In this document: piece after piece, positions 54,988-63,879 of the stretch
How the letters are laid out: every line of letters starts with the position of its first letter
Position numbering within the stretch: the first letter of the stretch is position 1
Origin: Tsuneonella suprasediminis
GTDB lineage: Bacteria > Pseudomonadota > Alphaproteobacteria > Sphingomonadales > Sphingomonadaceae
NCBI RefSeq assembly: GCF_003605755.1
Contig: NZ_RAHJ01000021.1
Span: 48,662-112,661 of the forward strand
Length of the DNA stretch: 64,000 nt
Direction: 5' to 3'
Translations under genes and position numbers: made by a program
Notes under the pieces: generated by a model
Told to the model about the DNA's origin: nothing
What the model saw: only the letters and a program-made list of their open reading frames with translations
The model's database searches: none

Positions 54988-55014
54988 AACGGGAGATGCA
55001 CGCGAAATCCGCCA
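54988..55014 (-). promoter_or_regulatory. Shared ECF-type promoter motif, upstream of the lipoprotein pair (minus strand)
   Basis: On the minus strand TGGCGG (55014-55009), 17 bases, CGTT (54991-54988), 37 bp before the ATG at 54951. An exact match on the opposite strand to the other four. Confidence 0.65.
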
Positions 55015-55217
55015 GAACTGCCTGTCGCTTGCCGGTCTGTTCGGACCACCGGATTGCATGCTGAATGCGGCGGGGGGCGGATGAGGCATGAGTTCCACAG
55101 TGGGTGCGATGGTCGCTTCTGCCGTCAATCCGGCAGCTCGATTCAACGATAACGGCGGGTTATCGCCCGCCCCCGGTTGAAGCGTTCGGCTTCCTCTGGC
55201 ATCGGGTGCCAGACACC

Positions 55218-55766
55218 ATGCCTTACGAACCGCCCCCGGAAATCGCCGGACTGTCGCTGGCAGAGCTGGCCGAAGCAGTGGCCGCGCGCAAATTGCCGCC
55301 GGTCGAACAATGGGCGCCGCAGACGACGGGCGACAGCGGGATGGCGATCCGCGCCGACGGCAGCTGGACCCACGATGGCAGTGCGATCACCCGCCCGGCG
55401 ATGGTGCGCGCATTCGCCTCGCTGCTGATGTGCGATGATACGGGGCAGCACTGGCTGGTCACTCCGGTGCAGAAGCTGTCGATCGCGGTCGAAGATGCCG
55501 CCTTTATCGCTACCGATATGACAGTGAAGGACGGTGCGCTGGCCTTTCGCCTGAATACCGACGAGATTGTGATTGCCGGGCCGGATCACCCGTTGATCGC
55601 TCGCGGCGATGCGGAAACCCCTGCGCTCTATCTCGCGGCGCGGCGCGGGTGCGAGGCGCGGCTGAACCGTTCGACATATACGCAGCTGGCCGAACACGCT
55701 CTGTCACTGGGCGATAGCTGGGAAGTCACCAGCCAAGGGGCGACATTCTCGCTGGTGCCGGCATGA
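55218..55766 (+). CDS. DUF1285 family protein
   Basis: This 182-aa soluble protein fits DUF1285: SGMAIRADGSWTHDGSAITRPAMVRAFASLL followed by LVTPVQKLSIAVEDAAFIATDM. No enzyme motif. ATG 55218 is chosen from the conserved start (MPYEPPPEI). It is the first gene of a tight DUF1285-NUDIX-cca series: the next gene overlaps by ATGA. That linkage is common in alphaproteobacteria and suggests a housekeeping role not yet defined. Confidence 0.88.
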   Translation: MPYEPPPEIAGLSLAELAEAVAARKLPPVEQWAPQTTGDSGMAIRADGSWTHDGSAITRPAMVRAFASLLMCDDTGQHWLVTPVQKLSIAVEDAAFIATDMTVKDGALAFRLNTDEIVIAGPDHPLIARGDAETPALYLAARRGCEARLNRSTYTQLAEHALSLGDSWEVTSQGATFSLVPA

Positions 55767-56362
55767 GCGAACTTCTCGACCGGCTGACCCGCGTGTTCGA
55801 AGCGGGCCACGCGCGCGACATTGATCTGCTGGAAGATGCGATGGCCGCGCCACGCAATCTGCGCCCGGCGGCGGTGCTGATCGCCGTGACCGACCGGCCC
55901 GATCCGGGCGTGATCCTGACGCACCGCCCGCTGACGATGCGCCAGCACGCGGGGCAGGCCGCCTTCCCCGGTGGCAAGCTCGACCCCGGCGAAGACGCCA
56001 TTCAGGCCGCTTTGCGTGAGGCGCACGAGGAAATCGCGCTCGACCCGCGCAATGTGCAGATCATCGGCACGTCCGACCCGTTCCGCACCCGCACCGGCTA
56101 CGATATTACCCCGGTCCTGGCCGTGGTGCCGCCCGATCTGCCGCTGACGCCCAATCCGGCGGAAGTCAGCGAATGGTTCGAACCCCCGCTCGGCTACGTG
56201 CTCGACCCTGTCAATCAGGTGAAGCGCACGGTCGAATGGGAGGGCGCGCCGCGCGAATATTTCGAAATCATGTGGCACCGGCACCGCATCTGGGGTGTTA
56301 CCGCCGCGATTATTGGCAACCTTTCCCGCCGGATAGAACTGACGGAGCTTTTCAATGGTTGA
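55763..56362 (+). CDS. NUDIX hydrolase, CoA pyrophosphatase-like
   Basis: This 199-aa enzyme has the UPF0035 segment LTHRPLTMRQHAGQAAFPGGKLD leading into the NUDIX box GGKLDPGEDAIQAALREA HEEIAL with REAHEE intact. That combination marks NudL-type CoA/ADP-sugar pyrophosphatases. Overlaps the DUF1285 stop by 4 bp and cca by 8 bp. Confidence 0.9.
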   Translation: MSELLDRLTRVFEAGHARDIDLLEDAMAAPRNLRPAAVLIAVTDRPDPGVILTHRPLTMRQHAGQAAFPGGKLDPGEDAIQAALREAHEEIALDPRNVQIIGTSDPFRTRTGYDITPVLAVVPPDLPLTPNPAEVSEWFEPPLGYVLDPVNQVKRTVEWEGAPREYFEIMWHRHRIWGVTAAIIGNLSRRIELTELFNG

Positions 56363-57530
56363 ACTGCCCAAGGCCGCATGGACCGGGCGCGAGGATCTGG
56401 CTGCGCTTGTCGCCGCACTGGGCGAAGGCACAGTGCGCTGGGTCGGCGGCGCGGTGCGCGACACTCTGCTGGGCGAACCGGTGCACGATATCGACGCGGC
56501 CACCACTCTGCCCCCCGAAACCGTGATCGAACGCCTGAAGAAAGCGGGCATCCGCGTTGTCCCCACCGGGATCGAACACGGCACAGTCACCGCCGTGCTG
56601 GATGGCGGGCCGGTGGAAGTGACCACTTTACGCAAGGATGTCAGCACCGATGGCCGCCGCGCGACGGTGGAATATGCCAGCGAGTGGCAAGACGATGCCG
56701 CGCGCCGCGATTTTACGATCAACGCGCTCTATGCCGATCCGCAAACGCTGGAGATTTACGATTACTTCGGCGGCCTGTCCGATCTGACGCTGCGCCGGGT
56801 GCGCTTTATCGGCGATGCCCGTGCGCGCATCCGCGAAGATCACTTGCGTATCCTGCGCTACTATCGGTTTCAGGCGCGTTTCGGCGCGGAACTGGATGCC
56901 GAGGCAGAGGACGCCTGCGCCGAACTGGCTGAAACGCTGATGGGGTTGAGCCGCGAACGGGTCGGCTGGGAATTGCTCACCCTGCTGGGCCTGCGCGATC
57001 CATCCCCCACGCTGGCACGGATGGAGGCACGCGGAGTGCTGCCAGTCGTCCTGCCCGAAGCGGGCGGGCGCGAGATCGAACACATGGAAATCATGATCGA
57101 GACCGAACAGATGTACGGCATCGCGCCCAATGCCGTGCGCCGCCTTGCCGCGCTGATTCCGCCGGTGCCGTCGATTGCGGAAACCGTCGCGGCGCGCCTG
57201 CGGCTGTCGAGGGCGCAGCGCGAACGGCTGGTCTGCGCGGCGGGCCGCAATCCGATGGACGGGCGCGATGCCCATGCGCTGGCATACGAACTGGGCACCG
57301 ATTGCGCGATCGACCGGATCGTGATGCTGGGCGGCGATCCCACTCCGCTGGCCGGGTGGGACGTGCCGGACTTCCCGCTGAAAGGGGGCGAAATCGTCAG
57401 CCGCGGGGTCACCGCCGGACCGGAAGTCGCCCGCATCCTGCGCGAAGTCGAACGCCGTTGGATCAGCGAAGGTTTTCCGTCGGAACGGCGGGTACACCAG
57501 TTGCTGGACGACGAACTGGCCGCGCGCTGA
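56355..57530 (+). CDS. cca: CCA tRNA nucleotidyltransferase / poly(A) polymerase family
   Basis: This 391-aa enzyme adds or repairs the 3' CCA of tRNA. Class II signatures are VRWVGGAVRDTLLG with the DxD-like EPVHDIDAATT, RRDFTINALYADP, and DARARIREDHLRILRYYRF. The C-terminal helical part ends in RVHQLLDDELAAR. Poly(A) polymerases share the fold, but the N-terminal motifs and length fit a CCA enzyme. Translationally coupled to the NUDIX gene. Confidence 0.93.
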   Translation: MVELPKAAWTGREDLAALVAALGEGTVRWVGGAVRDTLLGEPVHDIDAATTLPPETVIERLKKAGIRVVPTGIEHGTVTAVLDGGPVEVTTLRKDVSTDGRRATVEYASEWQDDAARRDFTINALYADPQTLEIYDYFGGLSDLTLRRVRFIGDARARIREDHLRILRYYRFQARFGAELDAEAEDACAELAETLMGLSRERVGWELLTLLGLRDPSPTLARMEARGVLPVVLPEAGGREIEHMEIMIETEQMYGIAPNAVRRLAALIPPVPSIAETVAARLRLSRAQRERLVCAAGRNPMDGRDAHALAYELGTDCAIDRIVMLGGDPTPLAGWDVPDFPLKGGEIVSRGVTAGPEVARILREVERRWISEGFPSERRVHQLLDDELAAR

Positions 57531-57613
57531 TTCCGGGCCAGTGTGTCGGCTTCAGGGCGAATTCAGCTTCGCCGCCTTATACGATTAGACGGTTGCCTAT
57601 TCCGTTCTGAGAT

Positions 57614-57638
57614 GGAACTAGAGCGTTTATCTGCCGTT
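57614..57638 (+). promoter_or_regulatory. EcfG (general stress sigma) promoter
   Basis: GGAAC (57614-57618), 16 bases, CGTT (57635-57638): an exact match to the alphaproteobacterial EcfG consensus, 168 bp upstream of the periplasmic repeat-protein gene and after cca. No other gene start lies between, giving a long 5' leader. Confidence 0.6.
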
Positions 57639-57806
57639 TACTGGCAGAACATTGCGCGCTTGCAATCGCTCCGGCGGTTGCCGCTTCGCCTGGCGAAGCA
57701 TTTGCAGGGCCCCGTGCCCTGCCGTGTGTGCATTTACAGTTTTGCCGGTTGAAGCGGGGTAACCCGTGTGCCCGGCATCGTGATTGAAGTGTAACGGAGT
57801 ACCCAT

Positions 57807-58349
57807 ATGAAATTTGCCAAGCTGGCCTTTGCCGCCGCCCTTGCCACCGCCGCCCTGCCGGGTGCGGCCTTCGCTCAGGAAGTTGCCGCCGGGGCGACTG
57901 TCTATGGCCCCGAAGGTAACGTCGTCGGCACAGTGACGAGCGTTTCGGGCGGCGTCGTGGTGCTCGATACCGGCACACACAAGGCCCCCCTGCCCGCCAA
58001 TGCTTTCGGCAAAAGCGACAAGGGCCCGACCATCACTGTGACCAAGCAGCAGCTCGATGAAATGGTCTCCGCTCAGCTCGCAGCGGCGGCACAGGCACGC
58101 GATACTGCGCTGATCGCCGGTGCCGCGGTCAATTCCGCCGACGGCAAGCCCGCCGGTACGGTCAAATCGGTGGAAGGCGACGATGTCGTGCTGGAAACCA
58201 CCGATGGACCGGTGGCTCTCAAGCGCGATACTTTCGCGGTCGATGCCAATGGCGCGCTGATGGCCCGCTATACCGCAGAACAGCTTACCGCCGCGGCGAA
58301 GGGTGGCGCCGGTGCCGAAGCGGCCGCCGATACGGGCACAGCTGAATAA
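57807..58349 (+). CDS. Periplasmic protein with two internal PRC-like repeats
   Basis: This 180-aa protein has a clear signal peptide (cleaved after GAAFAQ) and two homologous segments: residues ~37-70 (GNVVGTVTSVSGGVVVLDTG) and ~113-147 (GKPAGTVKSVEGDDVVLETT), separated by a Gln/Ala-rich helix. The G-x-x-x-G-T-V-x-S-V pattern is like a minimal PRC-barrel. Exported, no catalytic motif. An EcfG promoter suggests induction by general stress. A GGAG-like ACGGAG precedes ATG. Confidence 0.8.
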   Translation: MKFAKLAFAAALATAALPGAAFAQEVAAGATVYGPEGNVVGTVTSVSGGVVVLDTGTHKAPLPANAFGKSDKGPTITVTKQQLDEMVSAQLAAAAQARDTALIAGAAVNSADGKPAGTVKSVEGDDVVLETTDGPVALKRDTFAVDANGALMARYTAEQLTAAAKGGAGAEAAADTGTAE

Positions 58350-58372
58350 CGCAGGCATTCAGCGACAAACAG

Positions 58373-58406
58373 CGGGCCGGATGCGAATGCGCGTCCGGCC
58401 CGTTTT
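58373..58406 (+). terminator. Rho-independent terminator
   Basis: CGGGCCGGA (58373-58381) pairs with TCCGGCCCG (58394-58402), followed by TTTTG, 24 bp after the stop of the periplasmic repeat-protein gene. Confidence 0.75.
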
Positions 58407-58439
58407 GTATGGCGGAAGCCGCATTGCGATACCCCGCCC

Positions 58440-59215
58440 AACGTCACCCCGGCCCACGAGCCGGGGGCCCACTTCTGCCAGTGCCGCGCCAGAAGAAAAG
58501 CGGCCCCCGGATCAAGTCCGGGGCGACGGGGAGAGCGGGCGTAATGCCATCCACACCCCCCTCGTCATTGCGAGGAGCCGCAGGCGACATGGCAATCCAG
58601 GGAGCGCCATCGCCCCCACCACAACCGCCGCGATGGGCAGAACCGTCGGGCCATGGATTGCTTCACTCCGTTTGCAATGACGAAGTGGTAGGTGAGTGCC
58701 GGGGCGGCGGGAGAGCGGGCGCAGTGCCATCCACCCCCCCTCGTCATTGCGAGGAGCCGCAGGCGACGTGGCAATCCAGGGAGCGCCATCGCCCCCAGCC
58801 ACAACCGCCGCGATGGGCAGAACCGTCGGGCCATGGATTGCTTCACTGCGTTCGCAATGACGAACGGAGAGGTGGGTGCGAAACCCCCCAGCGAGAACGT
58901 GCCTTCACCCCTCCTCGTCATTGCGAGGAGCCGCAGGCGACGTGGCAATCCATGGACCGCCGTCAGCCCCCACCACAACCGCCGCGATGGGCAGAACCGT
59001 CGGGCCATGGATTGCTTCACTGCGTTCGCAATGACGAACGGAGAGGTGGGTGCGCCCCCCCCCCAGCGAGAACGTGCCTTCACCCCTCCTCGTCATTGCG
59101 AGGAGCCGGAGGCGACGTGGCAATCCATGGACCGCCGTCAGCCCCCACCACAACCGGCGCGATGGGCGGAACGCCCGGCCATGGATTGCTTCACTGCGTT
59201 CGCAATGACGAGTGG
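58440..59215. repeat. Four-unit array of a ~120-bp palindromic repeat
   Basis: After one copy of the CCCGG-rich type (58440-58535), four copies of the CGTCATTGCGAGGAGCC element begin at 58563, 58742, 58916 and 59091 (periods 180, 174 and 175 bp) and each ends in TTCGCAATGACG or a close variant about 120 bp on. The end of each unit is the inverted form of its start. The 900-bp gap 58350-59251 holds only the terminator and this array. Overlapping long ORFs here are read-throughs of the repeats. Confidence 0.85.
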
Positions 59216-59251
59216 GAGCGGGTTGCCGGAAGCGCCCCCACTGCCCAGCAA

Positions 59252-61540
59252 TCAGAAGCGGTTGTCTTTCGGGAAACCGCGTGGCGGCATCCGGCCGGCG
59301 GCGCCGCGCGCCACTTTCCATTGCCACACTTCCTCTTCGGTGCGGGTGCGGCCGGTTTCGCCGCCCATTGCCCAGCTTAGCCCGTCTTCCAGCCGGAAAG
59401 TGATCGCGTCGCTCAACCCGCCATCGCGATAGCGTTGCAGCGTCACCCCCTGCCCGCGCGACAGCACCGGCAGTTCTTCCAGGTTGAACACCACCAGCTT
59501 GCGGTTGTCACCCACCACCGCGACGTGATCGTGCGGCCCCTCTATCTCGCGCACGACGCGCAGTTTCACACCGGGTTTGAGGTTGACCACCTGCCGCCCC
59601 TTGCGGGTTTCGGCCAGCAATTCGTCCATCTCGGCAGCAAAGCCCTTGCCGTTGGTCGCCGCCAGCAGCAATTGCCCCTTCGGCTTGTAAACCAGCGCGG
59701 CGACAATGTGCGCCTCCGGGTCGATATCGACCATGCCGCGCACCGGTTCACCGAACCCGCGCGCGCCGGGCAATTTATCCGCCCCCAGCGTGAAAAACCG
59801 CCCGTCGTCGCCTGCGATCAGCAGCTTGTCCGTCGTCTGCGCGTGGAGAGCGAAGGCCGGGCCGTCGCCTTCCTTGAATTTCCATTCCTGATCCAGCGCC
59901 ACGTGCCCCTTGGCCGCGCGGACCCAGCCGCGTTGCGACAGGATGATCGTGACCGGTTCTTTCTCGATCATCGCGTCGGGGTTGAACTCCACCGTCGGCG
60001 CGGCCTCCGCAATCGTCGTGCGGCGGCGGCCCAGCGCGGTGTCTTCGGCATAATCCTTGCGCAGATCGGCCAGATCGCGTTTCAGCCGGGTGCGTTGCCG
60101 GGCGGGCGATGCCAGCAGTTTTTCCAGATCGTCCTGCTCTTTCAGCAAATCGTCGCGTTCGCCGCGAAGCTGCATTTCCTCCAGCTTACGCAAGCTACGC
60201 AGCCGCATGTTCAGGATCGCTTCGGCCTGCCGGTCGGTCAGGTTGAATTCGGCCATCATCACCGGCTTCGGCTCGTCCTCTGTGCGGATGATTTCGATCA
60301 CCCGGTCGAGGTTGAGGAACGCGATGATATAGCCTTCGACCAGTTCCAGCCGCCGCGCAATCGCCTCCATCCGGTGCTGGGCACGGCGCTGGAGGATATC
60401 GATCTGGCTGGCGACCCAGTTGCCCAGCAGTTCCTTCAAACCCATCACCAGCGGTGTGCGGGTGGCGTCGAGCACGTTGAGGTTAAGCCCGAAACGGGTT
60501 TCCAGATCGGTCAGTTTATAGAGCGATTCCTTCAGCAGTTCGGGATCGACATTGCGGTTGCGCGGCACGATCACGATGCGGATCTGTTCGTCGCTTTCGT
60601 CGCGCACGTCTTCCAGAATCGGCAGCTTCTTGTCCGCGATCAGTTGGGCGATCTGTTCGATCAACTTGCCCTTGGGCACCTGATAGGGGATTTCGCTGAT
60701 GACGAGCTGATACTGCCCGCCGCCCAGCCGCTCTATCCCGGCAGTGCGATCTTCTTCCTTCTCGGCCTCCGCCGCGTGGAAACGGCCCCGAATGCGGAAA
60801 CTGCCGCGCCCGGTTTCGTAAGCCCTGGAAATAATGTCCGGGCTGTCGACGATCAGGCCGCCGGTCGGCAGATCCGGCCCGTGGAACAGTTCCATCAACC
60901 GGCTGTGCTCGACCGTAGGGTTGTCGATCAGCTCCAGCGTGGCATCGATGATTTCCGCGACATTGTGGCTGGGGATATTGGTCGCCATGCCCACCGCAAT
61001 CCCGCTCGCCCCGTTGGCCAGCAGGTTGGGGAACAGGCCCGGCATCAGCTCCGGCTCGTGCTCTTCCCCGTTGTAGGTGGGGATGAAATCGACCGTGCCT
61101 TCGTCCAGCCCGGCCATCAGTTGCATCGCCGTTTTGGTCAGGCGCGCTTCGGTATAACGGTACGCGGCCGCATTATCGCCGTCGATATTGCCGAAGTTCC
61201 CCTGCCCCTCCACCAGCGGATAACGCAGGCTGAAATCCTGCGCCAGACGCACCATCGCATCGTAAGCCGCGGTGTCGCCGTGGGGGTGATACTTGCCGAT
61301 CACTTCGCCCACCACGCGGGCGGATTTCTTGAACCCGTTGGTCGGGTCCAGCTTCAACTGGCGCATGGTCCACAGCAGGCGGCGATGCACCGGCTTCAAC
61401 CCGTCGCGCAGATCGGGCAGCGACCGCGCGGTGATGGTGGACAGGGCATAGACCAGATATCGTTCGCTCAGCGCGGAATCGAACGGAGCGTCGACGATCG
61501 CGTCGAACGGGTCTTTATCGGTATCGAGAATATCGGCCAT
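59252..61540 (-). CDS. parC: DNA topoisomerase IV subunit A
   Basis: This 762-aa protein is the DNA-breaking subunit that decatenates daughter chromosomes. The winged-helix domain has [30 protein letters not shown], and the catalytic Tyr lies in [12 protein letters not shown]. The C-terminal beta-propeller is the shorter, ParC-like form with no GyrA box (Q-R-R-G-G-R-G), so I call ParC, not GyrA. The quinolone-site residue after HPHGD is Thr. Divergent from the DJ-1/PfpI gene. Confidence 0.94.
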   Translation of the reverse strand: MADILDTDKDPFDAIVDAPFDSALSERYLVYALSTITARSLPDLRDGLKPVHRRLLWTMRQLKLDPTNGFKKSARVVGEVIGKYHPHGDTAAYDAMVRLAQDFSLRYPLVEGQGNFGNIDGDNAAAYRYTEARLTKTAMQLMAGLDEGTVDFIPTYNGEEHEPELMPGLFPNLLANGASGIAVGMATNIPSHNVAEIIDATLELIDNPTVEHSRLMELFHGPDLPTGGLIVDSPDIISRAYETGRGSFRIRGRFHAAEAEKEEDRTAGIERLGGGQYQLVISEIPYQVPKGKLIEQIAQLIADKKLPILEDVRDESDEQIRIVIVPRNRNVDPELLKESLYKLTDLETRFGLNLNVLDATRTPLVMGLKELLGNWVASQIDILQRRAQHRMEAIARRLELVEGYIIAFLNLDRVIEIIRTEDEPKPVMMAEFNLTDRQAEAILNMRLRSLRKLEEMQLRGERDDLLKEQDDLEKLLASPARQRTRLKRDLADLRKDYAEDTALGRRRTTIAEAAPTVEFNPDAMIEKEPVTIILSQRGWVRAAKGHVALDQEWKFKEGDGPAFALHAQTTDKLLIAGDDGRFFTLGADKLPGARGFGEPVRGMVDIDPEAHIVAALVYKPKGQLLLAATNGKGFAAEMDELLAETRKGRQVVNLKPGVKLRVVREIEGPHDHVAVVGDNRKLVVFNLEELPVLSRGQGVTLQRYRDGGLSDAITFRLEDGLSWAMGGETGRTRTEEEVWQWKVARGAAGRMPPRGFPKDNRF

Positions 61541-61644
61541 GACACTCGCCCTATCACCGCCACGGCGTATCGCTCAACGCGGAACGTGCAGCTTATCCCA
61601 CGCATTGATTGGGCAATAGCGAACAAATGAAACGGAGAGCACAC

Positions 61645-62190
61645 ATGCCCCAACGCGTAATGATTGTCGCCACCAACGGTTTCGAACAGTCGGAACTGGA
61701 AAAACCCAAGGCCAGTCTGGAACAGGCGGGCTTCGAAACCGTCGTCGTCAGCCCCGAAGACGGGGAGATCAAAGGCTGGGATAACAAGGACTGGGGCGCG
61801 CCGGTGAAGGTGGACCTCAACGTCAGCGAAGTATCCGCCGCCGATTACGACGCGCTGCTGCTGCCCGGCGGACAGATGAACCCCGATATCCTGCGGATGG
61901 ACGATCGCGTGGTGCAACTGGTGAAGGATTTCGACGACGCGCGCAAACCGATCGCCGCGATCTGCCACGGCCCCTGGCTGCTGGCCGAAGCAGGGATCGT
62001 GAAAGGCCGCACTGTCACCAGCTGGCCATCGATCCGCACCGACCTGCGCAACGCCGGCGCCACGGTCGTCGACACCGAAGTATCGAGCGACGGCAACCTG
62101 ATCACCAGCCGCAACCCGGACGACATCCCCGCCTTCAGCCAGGCCCTGATCGCCGCCCTGAACGAAGCGAAAGTGACCGAAGCGGCGTAG
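61645..62190 (+). CDS. DJ-1/PfpI family protein
   Basis: This 181-aa protein has the type 1 glutamine amidotransferase-like fold: RVMIVATNGFEQSELEKPKA, DYDALLLPGGQMNPD, and the nucleophile elbow AICHGPWLL with Cys107-His108. This is the YhbO/YraA/PfpI subgroup, linked to stress and glyoxal/deglycase activity in reports on relatives. ATG 61645 has GGAGAG upstream. Confidence 0.93.
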   Translation: MPQRVMIVATNGFEQSELEKPKASLEQAGFETVVVSPEDGEIKGWDNKDWGAPVKVDLNVSEVSAADYDALLLPGGQMNPDILRMDDRVVQLVKDFDDARKPIAAICHGPWLLAEAGIVKGRTVTSWPSIRTDLRNAGATVVDTEVSSDGNLITSRNPDDIPAFSQALIAALNEAKVTEAA

Positions 62191-62208
62191 GCCTCAGCCC
62201 CCCGCCCC

Positions 62209-62541
62209 CTACAGCCGCCGCATATCGTGGCTTTCCGCCGGAATGCGGACTTCGAGTCCGTCCATTTCGGCGGTCAGCACGATCTGGCAGGACAGGCGGC
62301 TGGTGCGGGCGACTCCGGCGGCGAGGTCGAGCATGTCTTCTTCGTCCTCGCTCGCCGGGGGCAGTTTGTCGAACCAGTCGGGGCGGACGACCACATGGCA
62401 GGTGGAGCAGGCCATCTGCCCTTCGCATGTCCCCTCCAGCGGCATCCCGGCGGCCTGTGCCACGCGCAGCAGTTCTTCGCCCGGTTCGCCGTCTGCCGCA
62501 ACTTTATCGCCCAGAGCGGTGACGAAAGTGACCTTGACCAT
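62209..62541 (-). CDS. [2Fe-2S] ferredoxin, ISC/adrenodoxin type
   Basis: This 110-aa electron carrier has ligand cysteines Cys39, Cys45, Cys48 and Cys85 (GTCEGQMACSTCH, RLSCQIVL). Typical acidic segment PASEDEEDMLDLA between them. ATG 62541 shares one base with the stop of the desulfurase (TGATG), so the pair is coupled. It probably supplies electrons for Fe-S assembly or monooxygenases. Confidence 0.94.
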   Translation of the reverse strand: MVKVTFVTALGDKVAADGEPGEELLRVAQAAGMPLEGTCEGQMACSTCHVVVRPDWFDKLPPASEDEEDMLDLAAGVARTSRLSCQIVLTAEMDGLEVRIPAESHDMRRL

Positions 62542-63623
62542 CAGATATCCTGTGCTTTCGCCGCCGCCCCGATCAGTTCGGCGGCCTGTTCGATCTCTGC
62601 CATCGTCGTATAGCGCCCAAAGCCCAGCCGGATCGAGCTTTTTGCAGCGGCATCGCTCAATCCGATGGCTTTCAACACATGGCTGGGCCGCCCCGATCCG
62701 CTGGCGCAGGCCGATCCGGCGCTGAACATCACGTTGCGGCAATCGCTCATCAGCCGGGCGACATCCAGCCTGTCGCGCCGGATATTGAGGTTGCCGTGCC
62801 AGCGCGCATCGGCGCTGCCGTTCAATTGCCAGTCGGCAAACAGATCGCGCGCGCGGTGCCACAGCGCGGCGATATGCGCGGCATCCTCCTCCATCCGTTC
62901 GCGCGCGAGCTGCGCCGCTGCGCCCATCCCGGCAATCAATGCCGGGCTGAGCGTGCCCGAACGCAGCCCGAATTCCTGCCCGCCGCCGGTCTGCACTTCG
63001 GCCAGATCGACCCCGTCGCGCAGCCACAGCGCGCCGACGCCCTTCGGCCCGTGGAACTTGTGCGCGCTGATCGCGATCATATCGGCGGCGGCAAGCGGCA
63101 CTTTGCCATAGGCCTGCACCGCATCGCACAGACAGAGCGCGCCTGCCGCCCGCGCCCGTACATACCAGTCGGCGGTCGGCTGGATCGTCCCGATTTCGTT
63201 GTTGACCTGCATCACCGCGACCAGCCGGGTGTCGCCGGGCAACGTACCATCGGGATCGCATTGCCCCCGTGCATTCACGCCGAGCACGTGACAGCCACCG
63301 AGATCGCGCGCGGTATCGAGCACGGCGGCATGTTCGATGGCGGAAACCGCCACGCTGCCGCCCAGCCCGCGCCCAGTACCGCGAATGGCGAGATTGAGCG
63401 CCTCGGTCGCGCCGCTGGTGAAGATCACCCGCCCGCCCGGCGGCATCAGCGTGGCGACCTGTTCGCGCGCCAGCTCTATCGCCGCGCGCGCCATGCGGCC
63501 CATGCGGTGCGGGCTGTGCGGATTTCCGAACCCGTCGCCCCCCGGCCCGTCGAGCCAGCGCATCATCGCCTCGCGTGCCTCTGGCGCGAGTGGGGTGGTG
63601 GCCTGATAATCGAGGTAGATCAT
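62541..63623 (-). CDS. Cysteine desulfurase (NifS/IscS-like)
   Basis: This 360-aa PLP enzyme strips sulfur from cysteine. The PLP lysine is Lys189 (ISAHKFHGPKG) and the catalytic cysteine Cys306 lies in MFSAGSACASG, the class I loop. HAA/E at 98-100 and the MQVNNEIGTIQP segment also match. Coupled to the ferredoxin. A second aminotransferase V gene lies about 260 bp upstream beyond a repeat. Confidence 0.92.
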   Translation of the reverse strand: MIYLDYQATTPLAPEAREAMMRWLDGPGGDGFGNPHSPHRMGRMARAAIELAREQVATLMPPGGRVIFTSGATEALNLAIRGTGRGLGGSVAVSAIEHAAVLDTARDLGGCHVLGVNARGQCDPDGTLPGDTRLVAVMQVNNEIGTIQPTADWYVRARAAGALCLCDAVQAYGKVPLAAADMIAISAHKFHGPKGVGALWLRDGVDLAEVQTGGGQEFGLRSGTLSPALIAGMGAAAQLARERMEEDAAHIAALWHRARDLFADWQLNGSADARWHGNLNIRRDRLDVARLMSDCRNVMFSAGSACASGSGRPSHVLKAIGLSDAAAKSSIRLGFGRYTTMAEIEQAAELIGAAAKAQDI

Positions 63624-63659
63624 GTGTCGCCTTCAGGCGTTACGTCGGAGGGAGCTGGA

Positions 63660-63800
63660 TCGGAGGAAGCTGGACCCCGGATCAGGTCCGGGGTGACGGT
63701 GGAGTTTTTGGCAAGCCGTCCACCCCAATTTCCAACGTCACCCCGGACCTGATCCGGGGTCCAGCTATTCTTCGCACCCCCCGCTCGCGGGCCGGGGCGA
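63660..63800. repeat. Palindromic repeats between the two desulfurase genes
   Basis: Two opposed copies of the CCGGATCAGGTCCGGGGTGACG type (near 63672 and 63735) form an imperfect inverted pair, with the GGGCCGGGGCGACG tail near 63795. No gene in 63624-63879. Confidence 0.7.
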
Positions 63801-63879
63801 CGGAGCAAATTCTGCGACGAATCGGAAACCTCCCCCTCCCCGCTGCATTCGAACGCAGCCATTGGCAGCAACAGCACGT

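Noticed and set aside
55086-55112. CGGCGG-N17-AGTT upstream of the DUF1285 gene as a sixth copy of the shared motif
   Set aside because: The -10 lacks the C and the -35 the T, and GGCGG is expected by chance in this G-rich stretch.
58563-59210. Regular spacing suggestive of a CRISPR array
   Set aside because: Units are ~120 bp with inverted ends and spacers are similar to each other; no cas genes; this is a dispersed palindromic repeat.
58409-59432. Two long overlapping open frames in the repeat array
   Set aside because: Repeated peptide units (HCEEPQATWQS and similar) simply translate the palindromic DNA repeats.
59435-61630. 731-codon open frame antisense to parC
   Set aside because: Shadow of parC; no domain signature.
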